Source: Paenibacillus macerans (GTDB lineage Bacteria > Bacillota > Bacilli > Paenibacillales > Paenibacillaceae). From it: a stretch of 64,000 nt of DNA. Made by a program: the position numbers and the translations under genes. The notes under the pieces are model-generated. The model was given only the letters and a program-made list of their open reading frames with translations. It was not told where the DNA came from and ran no database searches. This document shows, one piece after another, positions 1 to 7,307 of this stretch (the stretch's first letter is position 1; the number at the start of each line of letters is the position of its first letter). The DNA lies in the NCBI RefSeq assembly GCF_023715465.1, contig NZ_JAMBOE010000008.1, forward strand, positions 1 through 64,000, read 5' to 3'.

Positions 1-93
1 CTACTCAAATCCATAGTTGATAAGGTTGAGTACCGCAAAGAGAAGCACCAGCGCAATGATGATTTCGATATTAAGTTAATTCCAAAGTTATGA
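1..93 (+). CDS. Serine site-specific recombinase, C-terminal end (partial)
   Basis: An open frame enters from the left edge and stops with TGA at 91-93, giving 30 residues that contain IVDKVEYRKEK and end in FDIKLIPKL. Large serine recombinases often end in a charged beta-strand segment of this kind, closing with an F/I-x-P-K/R-L/I tail. It points at, and stops 2 bp before, the interrupted sigK gene. In Bacillus subtilis spoIVCA, the recombinase that excises the skin element, also lies next to the sigK 5' half. From that context I infer a SpoIVCA-like excisionase. Catalytic residues lie outside the window, so the family call rests on a short tail plus position. Confidence 0.6.
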   Translation, partial: LLKSIVDKVEYRKEKHQRNDDFDIKLIPKL

Positions 94-94
94 T

Positions 95-547
95 TCAATA
101 CAGATAACCTATTGGTGTAATCTCATTGCCTTCCTTATCCGTCCCGATCGGATCATGCAAAGATACGTCCTTGCGCGTTTTTTTCAGCGATCTCAAATGC
201 ATGAGAATCTCATTTTCGATACACCGCGCCGCAAACGTTGCCAATTTTGTGCCTTTTCCCAGACGAAAGCTTTCGATTGCTTTGATCAGCCCGATCGTGC
301 CGATCGAGATCAAATCCTCCAGATCCTCGCCGGTGTTGTCGAACTTCTTCACGATATGCGCCACAAGCCGTAAATTGTGCTCAATCAAAATGTTGCGGGA
401 AACCGCGTCCCCTTCAGCCATCCGCTGAAGATGCTTCGTCTCCTCCTCCTCCGTGAGCGGCTGGGGAAATGCGTTGTTTTTCACGTAAGAGACGAGCAGC
501 GTCAACTGTTTGATGAACAGTGCTATGGCGGTAAATAATCCTGGCAT
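95..547 (-). CDS. sigK: Pro-sigma-K, N-terminal half, interrupted (SpoIVCB-like)
   Basis: Encodes the N-terminal part of sigma-K, the late mother-cell sporulation sigma factor. The start at 547 is chosen because AGGAGGTG lies about 8 bases upstream and because it gives a 20-residue pro-sequence ending LLVS before [11 protein letters not shown], the SpoIVFB processing site known from B. subtilis. Region 2 follows ([41 protein letters not shown]). After KEGNEI the sequence leaves the family and stops within 7 residues; regions 3-4, about 85 residues, are missing. The break falls at an AATGA core facing a recombinase gene. I read this as a developmentally interrupted gene, not a decayed one; a chance truncation is the alternative. 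Confidence 0.9.
   Translation of the reverse strand: MPGLFTAIALFIKQLTLLVSYVKNNAFPQPLTEEEETKHLQRMAEGDAVSRNILIEHNLRLVAHIVKKFDNTGEDLEDLISIGTIGLIKAIESFRLGKGTKLATFAARCIENEILMHLRSLKKTRKDVSLHDPIGTDKEGNEITPIGYLY
123..127 (-). other. Putative recombination core of a skin-like element (AATGA)
   Basis: On the minus strand sigK reads GGC AAT GAG ATT at the point where its protein sequence departs from SigK (residues GNEI, then a short unrelated tail). The B. subtilis skin element recombines at the 5-bp repeat AATGA at the same GNE codons. The same five bases are present here. The partner copy, next to the 3' half of sigK, would lie to the left of the window. Confidence 0.6.
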
Positions 548-611
548 AGATGACACCTCCTGCTGAATCACATGGCAATGAAAATAAACCTGCTTCATTT
601 TGGGTCATTTC

Positions 612-619
612 ATTGTATG
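612..619 (-). promoter_or_regulatory. SigE/SigK-type -10 element upstream of sigK
   Basis: On the minus strand CATACAAT lies about 65 bases upstream of the sigK start. It fits the CATA-type -10 boxes of mother-cell sigma factors E and K, with a GCAC-like -35 roughly 16 bases further up. This agrees with mother-cell expression of sigK but rests on a short match. Confidence 0.35.
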
Positions 620-663
620 TGGGCAGAGGCCCAACCGTGCCTGTACGGGGGGAATTTTGATTT

Positions 664-1242
664 TTAGGTCATTTGCTCGGTGATCTCATTCTTTTTCTTC
701 TTTATTAGCATGGGGGCCAATTGTATATAGCAAACCGACAGCAACAAAAGAAGCAATGCAGCCATTTGCAGCCAGCTCAAATTTTGGCCGAGAATAAGCA
801 CATCAAGCACCGCAACTTGAAGCAACACAAGATTATTCAGGACACTGCTTTCGTAGGCTCGTAATTTTTTTTGAGTCCAAGTCCATAAATAAAAAGCCAG
901 AGCCCCATTTATTGAGCCAAGCCAAAAGAGAATTAAAGCAAGTTTCAAGGAGATGTCCGGAATACCATCTTTTATTAAACCAAACAAGAGCATAAAAACC
1001 GCTCCAATGAACATCGGACGTAAGACCAAATCTTTGGTCTCGGCCAGATTATTGGAAATAAAGTGACGAGTGGCTCCCAAATTAATGGTATATCCTACTG
1101 AGGATAATAACACGAGTCCAATGCCAATCAGACTTCCAGATTCAAATTCCCACGGAAAATAATACATGACAATACCCATCGTAATTCCAAAAATGCCAAC
1201 CCAAACAGCAACCAACCGGTTCATGAATATCTCCTTCGACAA
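664..1242 (-). pseudogene. 5'-truncated EamA/DMT-family transporter
   Basis: The 192 residues match the C-terminal half of EamA (drug/metabolite transporter) proteins: about five hydrophobic helices, a linker of LGATRHFISNNLAETK type, and a positively charged tail. Family members have about 300 residues and ten helices, so roughly the first 100 residues are missing. The sequence upstream of 1242 has no open frame continuing the protein. The sequence GAAGGAG-N6-ATG at 1224 looks like a ribosome site, but is probably the Ser-Lys-Glu coding sequence of the family. A five-helix product could still be made, since some relatives are half-size, but loss of the first half is more likely. Confidence 0.6.
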
Positions 1243-1328
1243 GTTCTACGCCACCCGCGGGTGTCTCCATCCGTAACTTATCATAGTTGTGTTAACTGGG
1301 TATTATTTCACAATAGAGTGTTTGAAAC

Positions 1329-2069
1329 TCAGAAATTACATTCATCATCTGTATTCGTTAATTCGGCCCATCTTGCAGACAATAACTTCGCATAGTCTAT
1401 AGAAAATAAACCATAATGCCCCAGCGCATACCCATCGTTAACTTCAATTAATAGCGTTTCCCCTTGATCCGTCAAGCCAATATCTAAGGCATATCCTTTC
1501 GGAGCAGACTTGAATTGCGCAACCATATTTTGAACGATTTGATGATCAAAATGCAGTCTCCAGTCTCCTCTGTACCTGCGAACATCCAAGATCTGTCCAT
1601 ACCTCACGAAGCATCTCCACTCCGCTGCGAATTTGACCACTTCGGAACATAAGATTTCAGGATCTTCCCCGTAGGTCCCTATTCCCATAAGATCTTTTGT
1701 ACTTCGAACCACAACGCCTGTAAACTTCTTGTCCTCAACCGGCTTAATAAACACGTTCCAATTTTCCGGATGATTGGCGACCACACTCAGTTTTGATTTC
1801 CATACTTTCCTTCCCAAATACGCTGCCAATTCTTCAGGATAATCCATCTCAGGCACGGCAATATCATATTTGCGAAGCATCGATCTAACTTCATCGACAT
1901 AACTAACAACAATATCTTCCTTTTGATGATCGAACAATTCACTTATATCTTGAAAGTAACGTAATTCAAAGCCCATTTGTTTAAACCCATCATAAGCGGC
2001 ATAAAAATTATGATTGGCAATTTCATGATCTGCGCCTTTCTTTAGGTATATCTTCACGAAATGACCCAC
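1329..2069 (-). CDS. ATP-grasp domain protein, R2K-clade type
   Basis: A 246-residue protein that resembles the R2K clade of ATP-grasp enzymes (DUF4343-like). ATP-grasp enzymes join a carboxylate to an amine or thiol through an acyl phosphate; members of this clade are often of unknown substrate. Visible support is the central Lys in NVFIKPVEDKKFTG, the acidic WRCFVRYGQILDVRRYRGD strand, and the metal-binding LLIEVNDGYALG near the C-terminus. The GTG start lies directly after the TAG stop of the lipoprotein gene upstream, so the two are probably co-transcribed. The ribosome site is weak, which suggests coupling. Substrate unknown. Confidence 0.65.
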   Translation of the reverse strand: MGHFVKIYLKKGADHEIANHNFYAAYDGFKQMGFELRYFQDISELFDHQKEDIVVSYVDEVRSMLRKYDIAVPEMDYPEELAAYLGRKVWKSKLSVVANHPENWNVFIKPVEDKKFTGVVVRSTKDLMGIGTYGEDPEILCSEVVKFAAEWRCFVRYGQILDVRRYRGDWRLHFDHQIVQNMVAQFKSAPKGYALDIGLTDQGETLLIEVNDGYALGHYGLFSIDYAKLLSARWAELTNTDDECNF

Positions 2070-2687
2070 CTATCTCATATTGTTTTTCTTCGTCCGGTAA
2101 ACGATCACAAAGTCGCTGTACGTCCCCGCAGGGGGGATCCAGGAATCACCGCTAGTAAGGAAGTACGGGTCATCCCATTCTACTTCAAGGCCATCGTATT
2201 CTTGCTTGGGATAGCTCACGCCAACATCAACATATTCAAAACGGTTTTCTTTCATTTCCAGCGGTTTCATGTCGCTTTCGGGGAATTCTTTTTTGATACG
2301 TTCTATGTATTGGGTGTTATGAATTTCACCGGTCACCCTGCAGGAATTATACGCGGGCCCATAAATATACCGATTCCAGTTGGGTCCGGCTAACACTCGA
2401 AAAGAGATACCATTAGACTCCAAAGTAACCGTTCCGCTTTTGGGGACTTCACGCTTGAAAACGGGAATCGGCCCATTCAGCCCGGCATAGGACAGATTCA
2501 CTCCCACCACTTTCGCGTCGCTCATCCCGTATTTTTCCATGACGTAAGTTTGAGCCATTTAGGCCAGTCCTTTTTTTACCTGCTTTTCCTTCGCATCCCT
2601 CGAGCCGGAGCATCCGCTAACCAGGATACAAACTGTCAAAATGATCACTATGAAGCAGATGGTTTGAAATGCTAAGTAACCTTTCAT
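2070..2687 (-). pseudogene. Putative lipoprotein with an in-frame stop after the signal peptide
   Basis: Starting at ATG 2687, the first 42 codons encode a lipoprotein signal: a hydrophobic run, lipobox LVSGC, then a charged linker. They end in TAA at 2559-2561. The next codon is ATG in the same frame and opens a 162-residue protein to 2070. Without the stop this would be one lipoprotein of about 205 residues. The downstream part has no family I recognise; it is rich in aromatic residues and beta-strand-like. As it stands, the secreted domain would be made, if at all, without its export signal. A nonsense mutation, a sequencing error or recoding could explain the layout. The ATP-grasp gene follows without a gap. 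Confidence 0.6.
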
Positions 2688-2861
2688 CTATTCACCTTTC
2701 CAAATTAAATTCATTTTGCGTCCATTCTTTCAAGATAGACTAACATATTATCTAGAATATGGATAGTTCTTCATTAGCTCCTCAAGCATCCCCCATCAAT
2801 CGTGTATAATATCTACTAAATTCATAGATTCGACCCTTATAGGGGTGGGGAGGACTTTTAT

Positions 2862-3561
2862 ATAAAAAAACCGCTGATCGGGGTTTTGCCTCTGTACGAC
2901 AAGGAGAAAGAAAGCTACTGGATGCTGCCCGGTTACATGAAAGGCATCGAGTAGGCCGGCGGGATTCCGTTAACGACGGACCCAGAAACCATTTTGGCCA
3001 TAGCCGAAACGTTTGACGGTTTTTTGTTCACGGGCGGGCACGATGTTAACCCGGAAATTTACGGGGAGCCGGTCGATCCAGTTTGTGGGGCACAGTGCGA
3101 GGAAAGAGACGTCATGGAAAAGCTGCTGTTTAACCGCGCGATCGAGCAGGATAAGCCCGCTTTCGGCATTTGCCGCGGCCTGCAATTGTTTAACGCTTTG
3201 CTCGGCGGCACGCTATACCAGGATCTTCCTACGCAGCGGGTGAGCTCTATTCAGATCAAGCATAAGCAAACCCCGCCATACACCATCCCCGTTCACGACG
3301 TCCACATTGAACAAGGGAACCCGCTGTATGAGATCGTGAAGACGGAGTTCTTAAAGGTCAATAGCTACTCACCAGGGGATCAAAAAATTGTCCGGGCAGC
3401 TTACGGCCGCCGCTGTAGCGGAGGACGGGCTGATCGAAGCCGTCGTCATGCCGGAAAAGAGATTTGTCCTGTCTGTGCAGTGGCATCCGGAATTCAACTT
3501 TAAGCTCGACGACAGCAGCTTCCAGCTTTTTAAAGCATTTGTACAGGCGTGCAATCATTAA
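2862..3561 (+). pseudogene. Broken class I glutamine amidotransferase, peptidase C26 (PuuD-like)
   Basis: Across two frames the translation matches gamma-glutamyl-GABA hydrolase-type proteins of the C26 family: LIGVLPLYD at the start, TGGHDVNP, the nucleophile motif FGICRG, and SVQWHPEF near the end with its catalytic His. Three lesions are visible. The expected start is ATA at 2862-2864, preceded by GGGGAGG. An in-frame TAG interrupts residues GIE/AGG near 2953. A change of minus 2 or plus 1 base near 3370 breaks the conserved NSYHHQ motif. The gene is therefore almost certainly dead. Family members act on polyamine or gamma-glutamyl conjugates; nothing nearby suggests a pathway. Confidence 0.85.
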
Positions 3562-3644
3562 TATGCTCGGCTTCTTCACAAAGACTGATCTATAACCGAT
3601 AACCCTTTTTGAGATACATATTCAACTAGAGAGAGGGAATTTTC

Positions 3645-4574
3645 ATGAAAAAAACGTTGGCAGTTTTATGTTCTTTGGCGCTGCTCATCCTTTTGGCCGC
3701 ACAGCCCCAGTCCGTCAAAGCGGATAACAAAGCGTCCTCGATTACGACCAAAACCTTGTCCTACAAAGGCCAGCAGTACGTACAGATCTCCGTGGCCAGC
3801 AAAGCCGTGACGCAGCAAATCAACAAAATCCTCAAGCTGCACGCCGTAAACGCCGCCGTTTCCAACAGTGCCGCCAAAAAGCAGTCCAAAAACGGCTCGT
3901 TCAAAGCCACGCCCAGCACGAAATACAACAAAAACAACCGCCTGTCCATCGTGTACAGCGATTACTACTACACGGGCGGAGCTCACGGGATGCTCGCTTC
4001 GGTTTCCTACAATTTCGATGTGCAGACCGGGAAACAGATCAGGCTGAAGGATATCCTCACCAAGGATTATCAGAAGGACAATCTTGAGATCGCCCTCGCG
4101 AACGAACTAGCCAAAAAATCAGCCGCAGGGGAAAACGTATTTCCGGACAGCGCCTATTCGTTCACTTTGGACATGGACAACAGCTTTTATTTCTATGACA
4201 AAGGCATCGTGTACCAGTTCCAGCCTTACGAGGTTGCGCCTTATGGGGAAGGTTTCGTGGACATCAAAATTCCGTACGAAACGATCAACCAGCAAACCGA
4301 AGCCCCCTTCTCTTTGCCCAACAAAAACAATATCGCCGATTCGATCAAACAGGACCCCAATTATGCCGAAACCAGCCTGAAAGGCGACTTTACCGGATTT
4401 CAGCAGGGCAAAATCTACGAGCTAGCCAACGGCCAAAAATGGAAACAAATCAGCGATCAGACGACTAGCGCCAACGTATCCCATCCGGAAGTCATCGTCT
4501 TTCCTTATGAAGGGGACATCTTTCTCGTGATCGAGGGCCAAACCGTCATGCCAATTATCGAGAAGGTCGAATAA
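3645..4574 (+). CDS. Secreted DUF4163/DUF3298 (RsiV-like domain) protein
   Basis: A 309-residue protein with a clear signal peptide (MKKTLAVL, hydrophobic run, AQPQSVKA). The central part resembles the DUF4163/DUF3298 fold found in the extracellular half of the anti-sigma factor RsiV and in the peptidoglycan deacetylase PdaC: DYYYTGGAHGM, then QIRLKDIL, then FYFYDKGIVYQFQPYEVAPY. In RsiV this fold senses lysozyme. Here there is no transmembrane helix beyond the signal peptide and no sigma factor neighbour, so an anti-sigma role is unlikely. A secreted cell-wall-associated or copper-amine-oxidase-like repeat role is possible. The start is supported by GAGAGGG seven bases upstream. Confidence 0.7.
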   Translation: MKKTLAVLCSLALLILLAAQPQSVKADNKASSITTKTLSYKGQQYVQISVASKAVTQQINKILKLHAVNAAVSNSAAKKQSKNGSFKATPSTKYNKNNRLSIVYSDYYYTGGAHGMLASVSYNFDVQTGKQIRLKDILTKDYQKDNLEIALANELAKKSAAGENVFPDSAYSFTLDMDNSFYFYDKGIVYQFQPYEVAPYGEGFVDIKIPYETINQQTEAPFSLPNKNNIADSIKQDPNYAETSLKGDFTGFQQGKIYELANGQKWKQISDQTTSANVSHPEVIVFPYEGDIFLVIEGQTVMPIIEKVE

Positions 4575-4689
4575 CGTTAACTCGCTTAATAACTAGTAGA
4601 ATGATCCGGAAATAATATGGCTTATCTGCGGACAGGGGCCATGGATCACTTTGTTCTATATTAGTCTTGTGCTCAGTATCGTCCGTCCC

Positions 4690-4860
4690 CATAAAATAGA
4701 GGAACTTTAGGGTCTTATTTTCCGAATGTGAGCCTATTCATCACGATAGGGGAACTATTGGGTCTTATTTTTCGATGAACAGGTCGAAAGGCGCCCTTTC
4801 GCTACTAAATCGTAAAAATAGCGCCATAAAATTCCTCTATCCTACGCAACATGGGGGATA
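4690..4860. repeat. Intergenic repeat family 1, copy A
   Basis: The gap 4575-4991 holds no gene. It contains three related phrases of the type ATAGAGGAACTTTAGGG-TCTTATTTTCC, two in one orientation and one inverted (AAAATAGCGCCATAAAATTCC). The same phrases recur at 5405-5580, 41850-42052 and 52709-52914. This copy is the most divergent. Confidence 0.6.
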
Positions 4861-4991
4861 TCGCTGAAATAGCACCCTTTTTTTCCTTTATGCTGTCTCT
4901 TCTCCCGAGATATTCAATAGACTAATTTTGCCGTTTTCTCAAGTCTTCATTTGCCATCATGCTAACGTTATTTCCAGAATCGTATACAAGC

Positions 4992-5363
4992 TTAGCTGGT
5001 TAACCAGCGCTGCAGCACAACCGCATGATTGCAGACCGGATCTTTGGCGGCATAAACGAGCGTGGCCCGCTGCTTCTCCGCCATTTCGCGGATGCGGGCC
5101 GCAAGTATGGCCCGCTCCGGATCCGTCTCCAATTCGCGGACATAGCTGTCGCTAAAAACCGCAAAACGCTCCGGCTGATGATTAAACCATTTGCGAAGCT
5201 CAGGGCTGGGCGCGATAGCTTTCATCCATTCGTCGATCGCGGCCTGTTCTTTCGAAACTCCTCGCGGCCACAGCCTGTCCACCAAAATGCGACACCCATC
5301 CCCAGGAGCAGGCGCTTCATAAACACGCTTCACGACAATCCGGCTTTCCATCACAGAATCCAT
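4992..5363 (-). CDS. DUF488 family protein (YeaO-like)
   Basis: A 123-residue protein with the DUF488 signatures RILVDRLWPRG, the acidic WMKAIAPSPELRKWF segment, and a C-terminal VYAAKDPVCNHAVVLQRWL, which fits the usual length of about 115-125. The biochemical role of the family is not established. It stands alone between two intergenic repeat tracts, and the weak ribosome site leaves the exact start (Met1 or Met5) open. Confidence 0.85.
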   Translation of the reverse strand: MDSVMESRIVVKRVYEAPAPGDGCRILVDRLWPRGVSKEQAAIDEWMKAIAPSPELRKWFNHQPERFAVFSDSYVRELETDPERAILAARIREMAEKQRATLVYAAKDPVCNHAVVLQRWLTS

Positions 5364-5404
5364 CCGACATTCGCATCCTTTCCAGTGTTAAGTTAGCCTG
5401 CCTG

Positions 5405-5580
5405 AAAAACCTAGGCGAAAACATAAGGGAAAAAAATGGCGTTATTTCGGCGACATCCCCCAATCAGGCTGATATAGGGGAATTTTATGTCGCTATTTTC
5501 TTGAATCGCAGAGAGAAGGCCACTTTTTGCATCGTCTATTGGAAAATAAGACCATAAAATTCCGCTATTTTGAAAGCCGG
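5405..5580. repeat. Intergenic repeat family 1, copy B
   Basis: The 310-bp gap between the DUF488 and ribokinase genes has no gene. It contains AAATGGCGTTATTTCGGCGA, then GGAATTTTATGTCGCTATTT, then ATAAGACCATAAAATTCCGC. The second and third phrases are near-inverted copies and could pair into a long stem-loop. Copy D at 52709-52914 shares the order and much of the sequence. Confidence 0.7.
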
Positions 5581-5673
5581 GAGATTAGTTGAGATCGTTC
5601 TGCTACTGTTGATCTGCCGTGATTCGCGGTTAGTGCAAACTGCGGCGGCTTTGCGGTTGAACGGCAAGCACCG

Positions 5674-6606
5674 TCACCCACCAACATTCCGTTCAGCCGC
5701 AAACAAACGGACTTCTTCCTCCGTAGGCATTCCCGCCTGCGCGCCAAACTTCGTGACGGCCAATGCGGAAGCCAGCGCCGCGTATTCCACCGCTTCCCGC
5801 AGGCTCCGTCCCTGGGCGATCGAGACGGCCAGCGCGGCGTTAAAGCAATCGCCTGCTCCCGTCGTGTCGACCACCTGCACCGGATGGCCCATAGCAAGGC
5901 GCACCTCGCCGTTTCCGTCCAAATAAGCCGATCCGCCGGCCCCCAGCGTTGTAACAACGTGGGCGGCGCCCAGCTCCTGCAAGCGCCGCATAGCCGACCC
6001 GAGCGTGTTTCCATCGGCCGCGATGCCGGTATAGCCGCTTAGCTCGGTCCGGTTTGGCGTCACGAAGTCGGCGCAGCGGAACAGCTCCTCCGGCAGCGGC
6101 TGCGCCGGGGCGGGGTTCAGCACCACGGTTTTGCCGAGCTCCTTTGCTTTCCGGGCGGCGTAAAGCGCCGTTTCGACCGGAATCTCCAGCTGCAATAGCA
6201 CGATATCCGCCTGCTCCAGCTTCTCCGCATTCCGGTCGATGTCCTCCGGCTGAACCTGTCCGCTCGCCCCGGGAACCGCCACGATGCTGTTGTCACCCTC
6301 GCTGACGTAAATCGAAGCGATGCCCGTCGCCGTCCCGCTCAGGCGTTTTACACCGGTTACATCGACACCATCCCGCTCGAGAGCGCTTAGCAGCTCCAAG
6401 CCAAAAGCGTCGTCTCCCACGGCCCCGATCATCAGGGCTTTCGCTCCGAGACGTGCCGCCGCAACCGCTTGGTTGGCCCCTTTGCCTCCGGGCATAAACC
6501 GGACCCGGTCGCCAAGCAGCGTCTCTCCCACCTGCGGATGACGCGGGGTCTCCACAACGATATCCATATTCAGACTGCCGATAACTGCCACTTTCGTATG
6601 GTTCAT
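5674..6606 (-). CDS. rbsK: Ribokinase (PfkB family)
   Basis: Phosphorylates D-ribose to ribose-5-phosphate with ATP in the cytoplasm. The protein of about 310 residues shows the PfkB signatures in order: GSLNMDIVVETPRHPQVGET with the sugar-binding Asp, GGKGANQAVAAARLG, NPAPAQPLP, TPNRTE, and TTGAGDCFNAAL with the catalytic Asp. I place the start at MNHTKVAV (6606); Met two codons upstream sits only 4 bases from AAAGGA and is less likely. No ribose transporter or LacI repressor is adjacent, so this may serve nucleoside salvage or another pentose. Confidence 0.9.
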   Translation of the reverse strand: MNHTKVAVIGSLNMDIVVETPRHPQVGETLLGDRVRFMPGGKGANQAVAAARLGAKALMIGAVGDDAFGLELLSALERDGVDVTGVKRLSGTATGIASIYVSEGDNSIVAVPGASGQVQPEDIDRNAEKLEQADIVLLQLEIPVETALYAARKAKELGKTVVLNPAPAQPLPEELFRCADFVTPNRTELSGYTGIAADGNTLGSAMRRLQELGAAHVVTTLGAGGSAYLDGNGEVRLAMGHPVQVVDTTGAGDCFNAALAVSIAQGRSLREAVEYAALASALAVTKFGAQAGMPTEEEVRLFAAERNVGG

Positions 6607-6780
6607 AAACATAACATCCTTTAAAATTAAATGTGCTTGAATGCACAAGATATTTTACCAAAAAAAATGTCCTCATTCACGCGCGCCGGACCAGTTTTAG
6701 AAATTGTAGAGTTTTGTATGGTCTACTTATAGTATAGTCTACTGCCTCCAGTTGACACAGACTAAAGAGGAGGGATCGCA

Positions 6781-7233
6781 ATGAACATCGTCGAAGACGA
6801 CGGCGATGATGCCGCATACCTGAAAAACCTGCGAATCGAGCGAAAAAAAAATCAGCATCGCCACTTTTTCCGCGTTCCTCTGGAAATCGAATTAAAGCTG
6901 CGGGCGAAACCGGTTGATCACGCCGCCGGCGAGGATGAGCAGCTTGTTTTTACCACCCTCGACATCAGCGGAGGCGGTCTTTCGTTTCTTTGCCCTGCTC
7001 CGTTGGAGCAGGAAGAAGAAGTTCAAGGGTCCATTTATTTAAGTACGAGTGTCTACCAAAAGCATATTCCGTTCACCGGTAAAATTATCAGCTGCGCGAA
7101 ACATTCCGAACAAAAATACCGGGTTGCCCTGAGGTTTGTCGAAATCAAAGATTCCTTCCGTTCCGAGATCATCCGATTTTGCTTGTATAAACAGACGGAA
7201 ATGCGCAATAAGTTTAAAAACTATCCAATATAA
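6781..7233 (+). CDS. PilZ domain protein (c-di-GMP receptor)
   Basis: A 150-residue protein containing one PilZ domain. Both c-di-GMP-binding elements are present: RHFFR (R-x3-R) near residue 27 and DISGGGL (D-x-S-x2-G) near residue 60. A GGAGGG ribosome site lies 6 bases before the ATG. PilZ proteins transmit c-di-GMP to motility, exopolysaccharide or secretion machinery. It lies 75 bp upstream of a hybrid histidine kinase on the same strand and may be co-transcribed with it. No YcgR N-terminal domain is seen. Confidence 0.85.
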   Translation: MNIVEDDGDDAAYLKNLRIERKKNQHRHFFRVPLEIELKLRAKPVDHAAGEDEQLVFTTLDISGGGLSFLCPAPLEQEEEVQGSIYLSTSVYQKHIPFTGKIISCAKHSEQKYRVALRFVEIKDSFRSEIIRFCLYKQTEMRNKFKNYPI

Positions 7234-7307
7234 CGCCACCAATTAAACGTTCACCTTCACCCGGGGACAAAAGGAATTCCGCCGTAAATGTCGAATCTTC
7301 ATAGATT

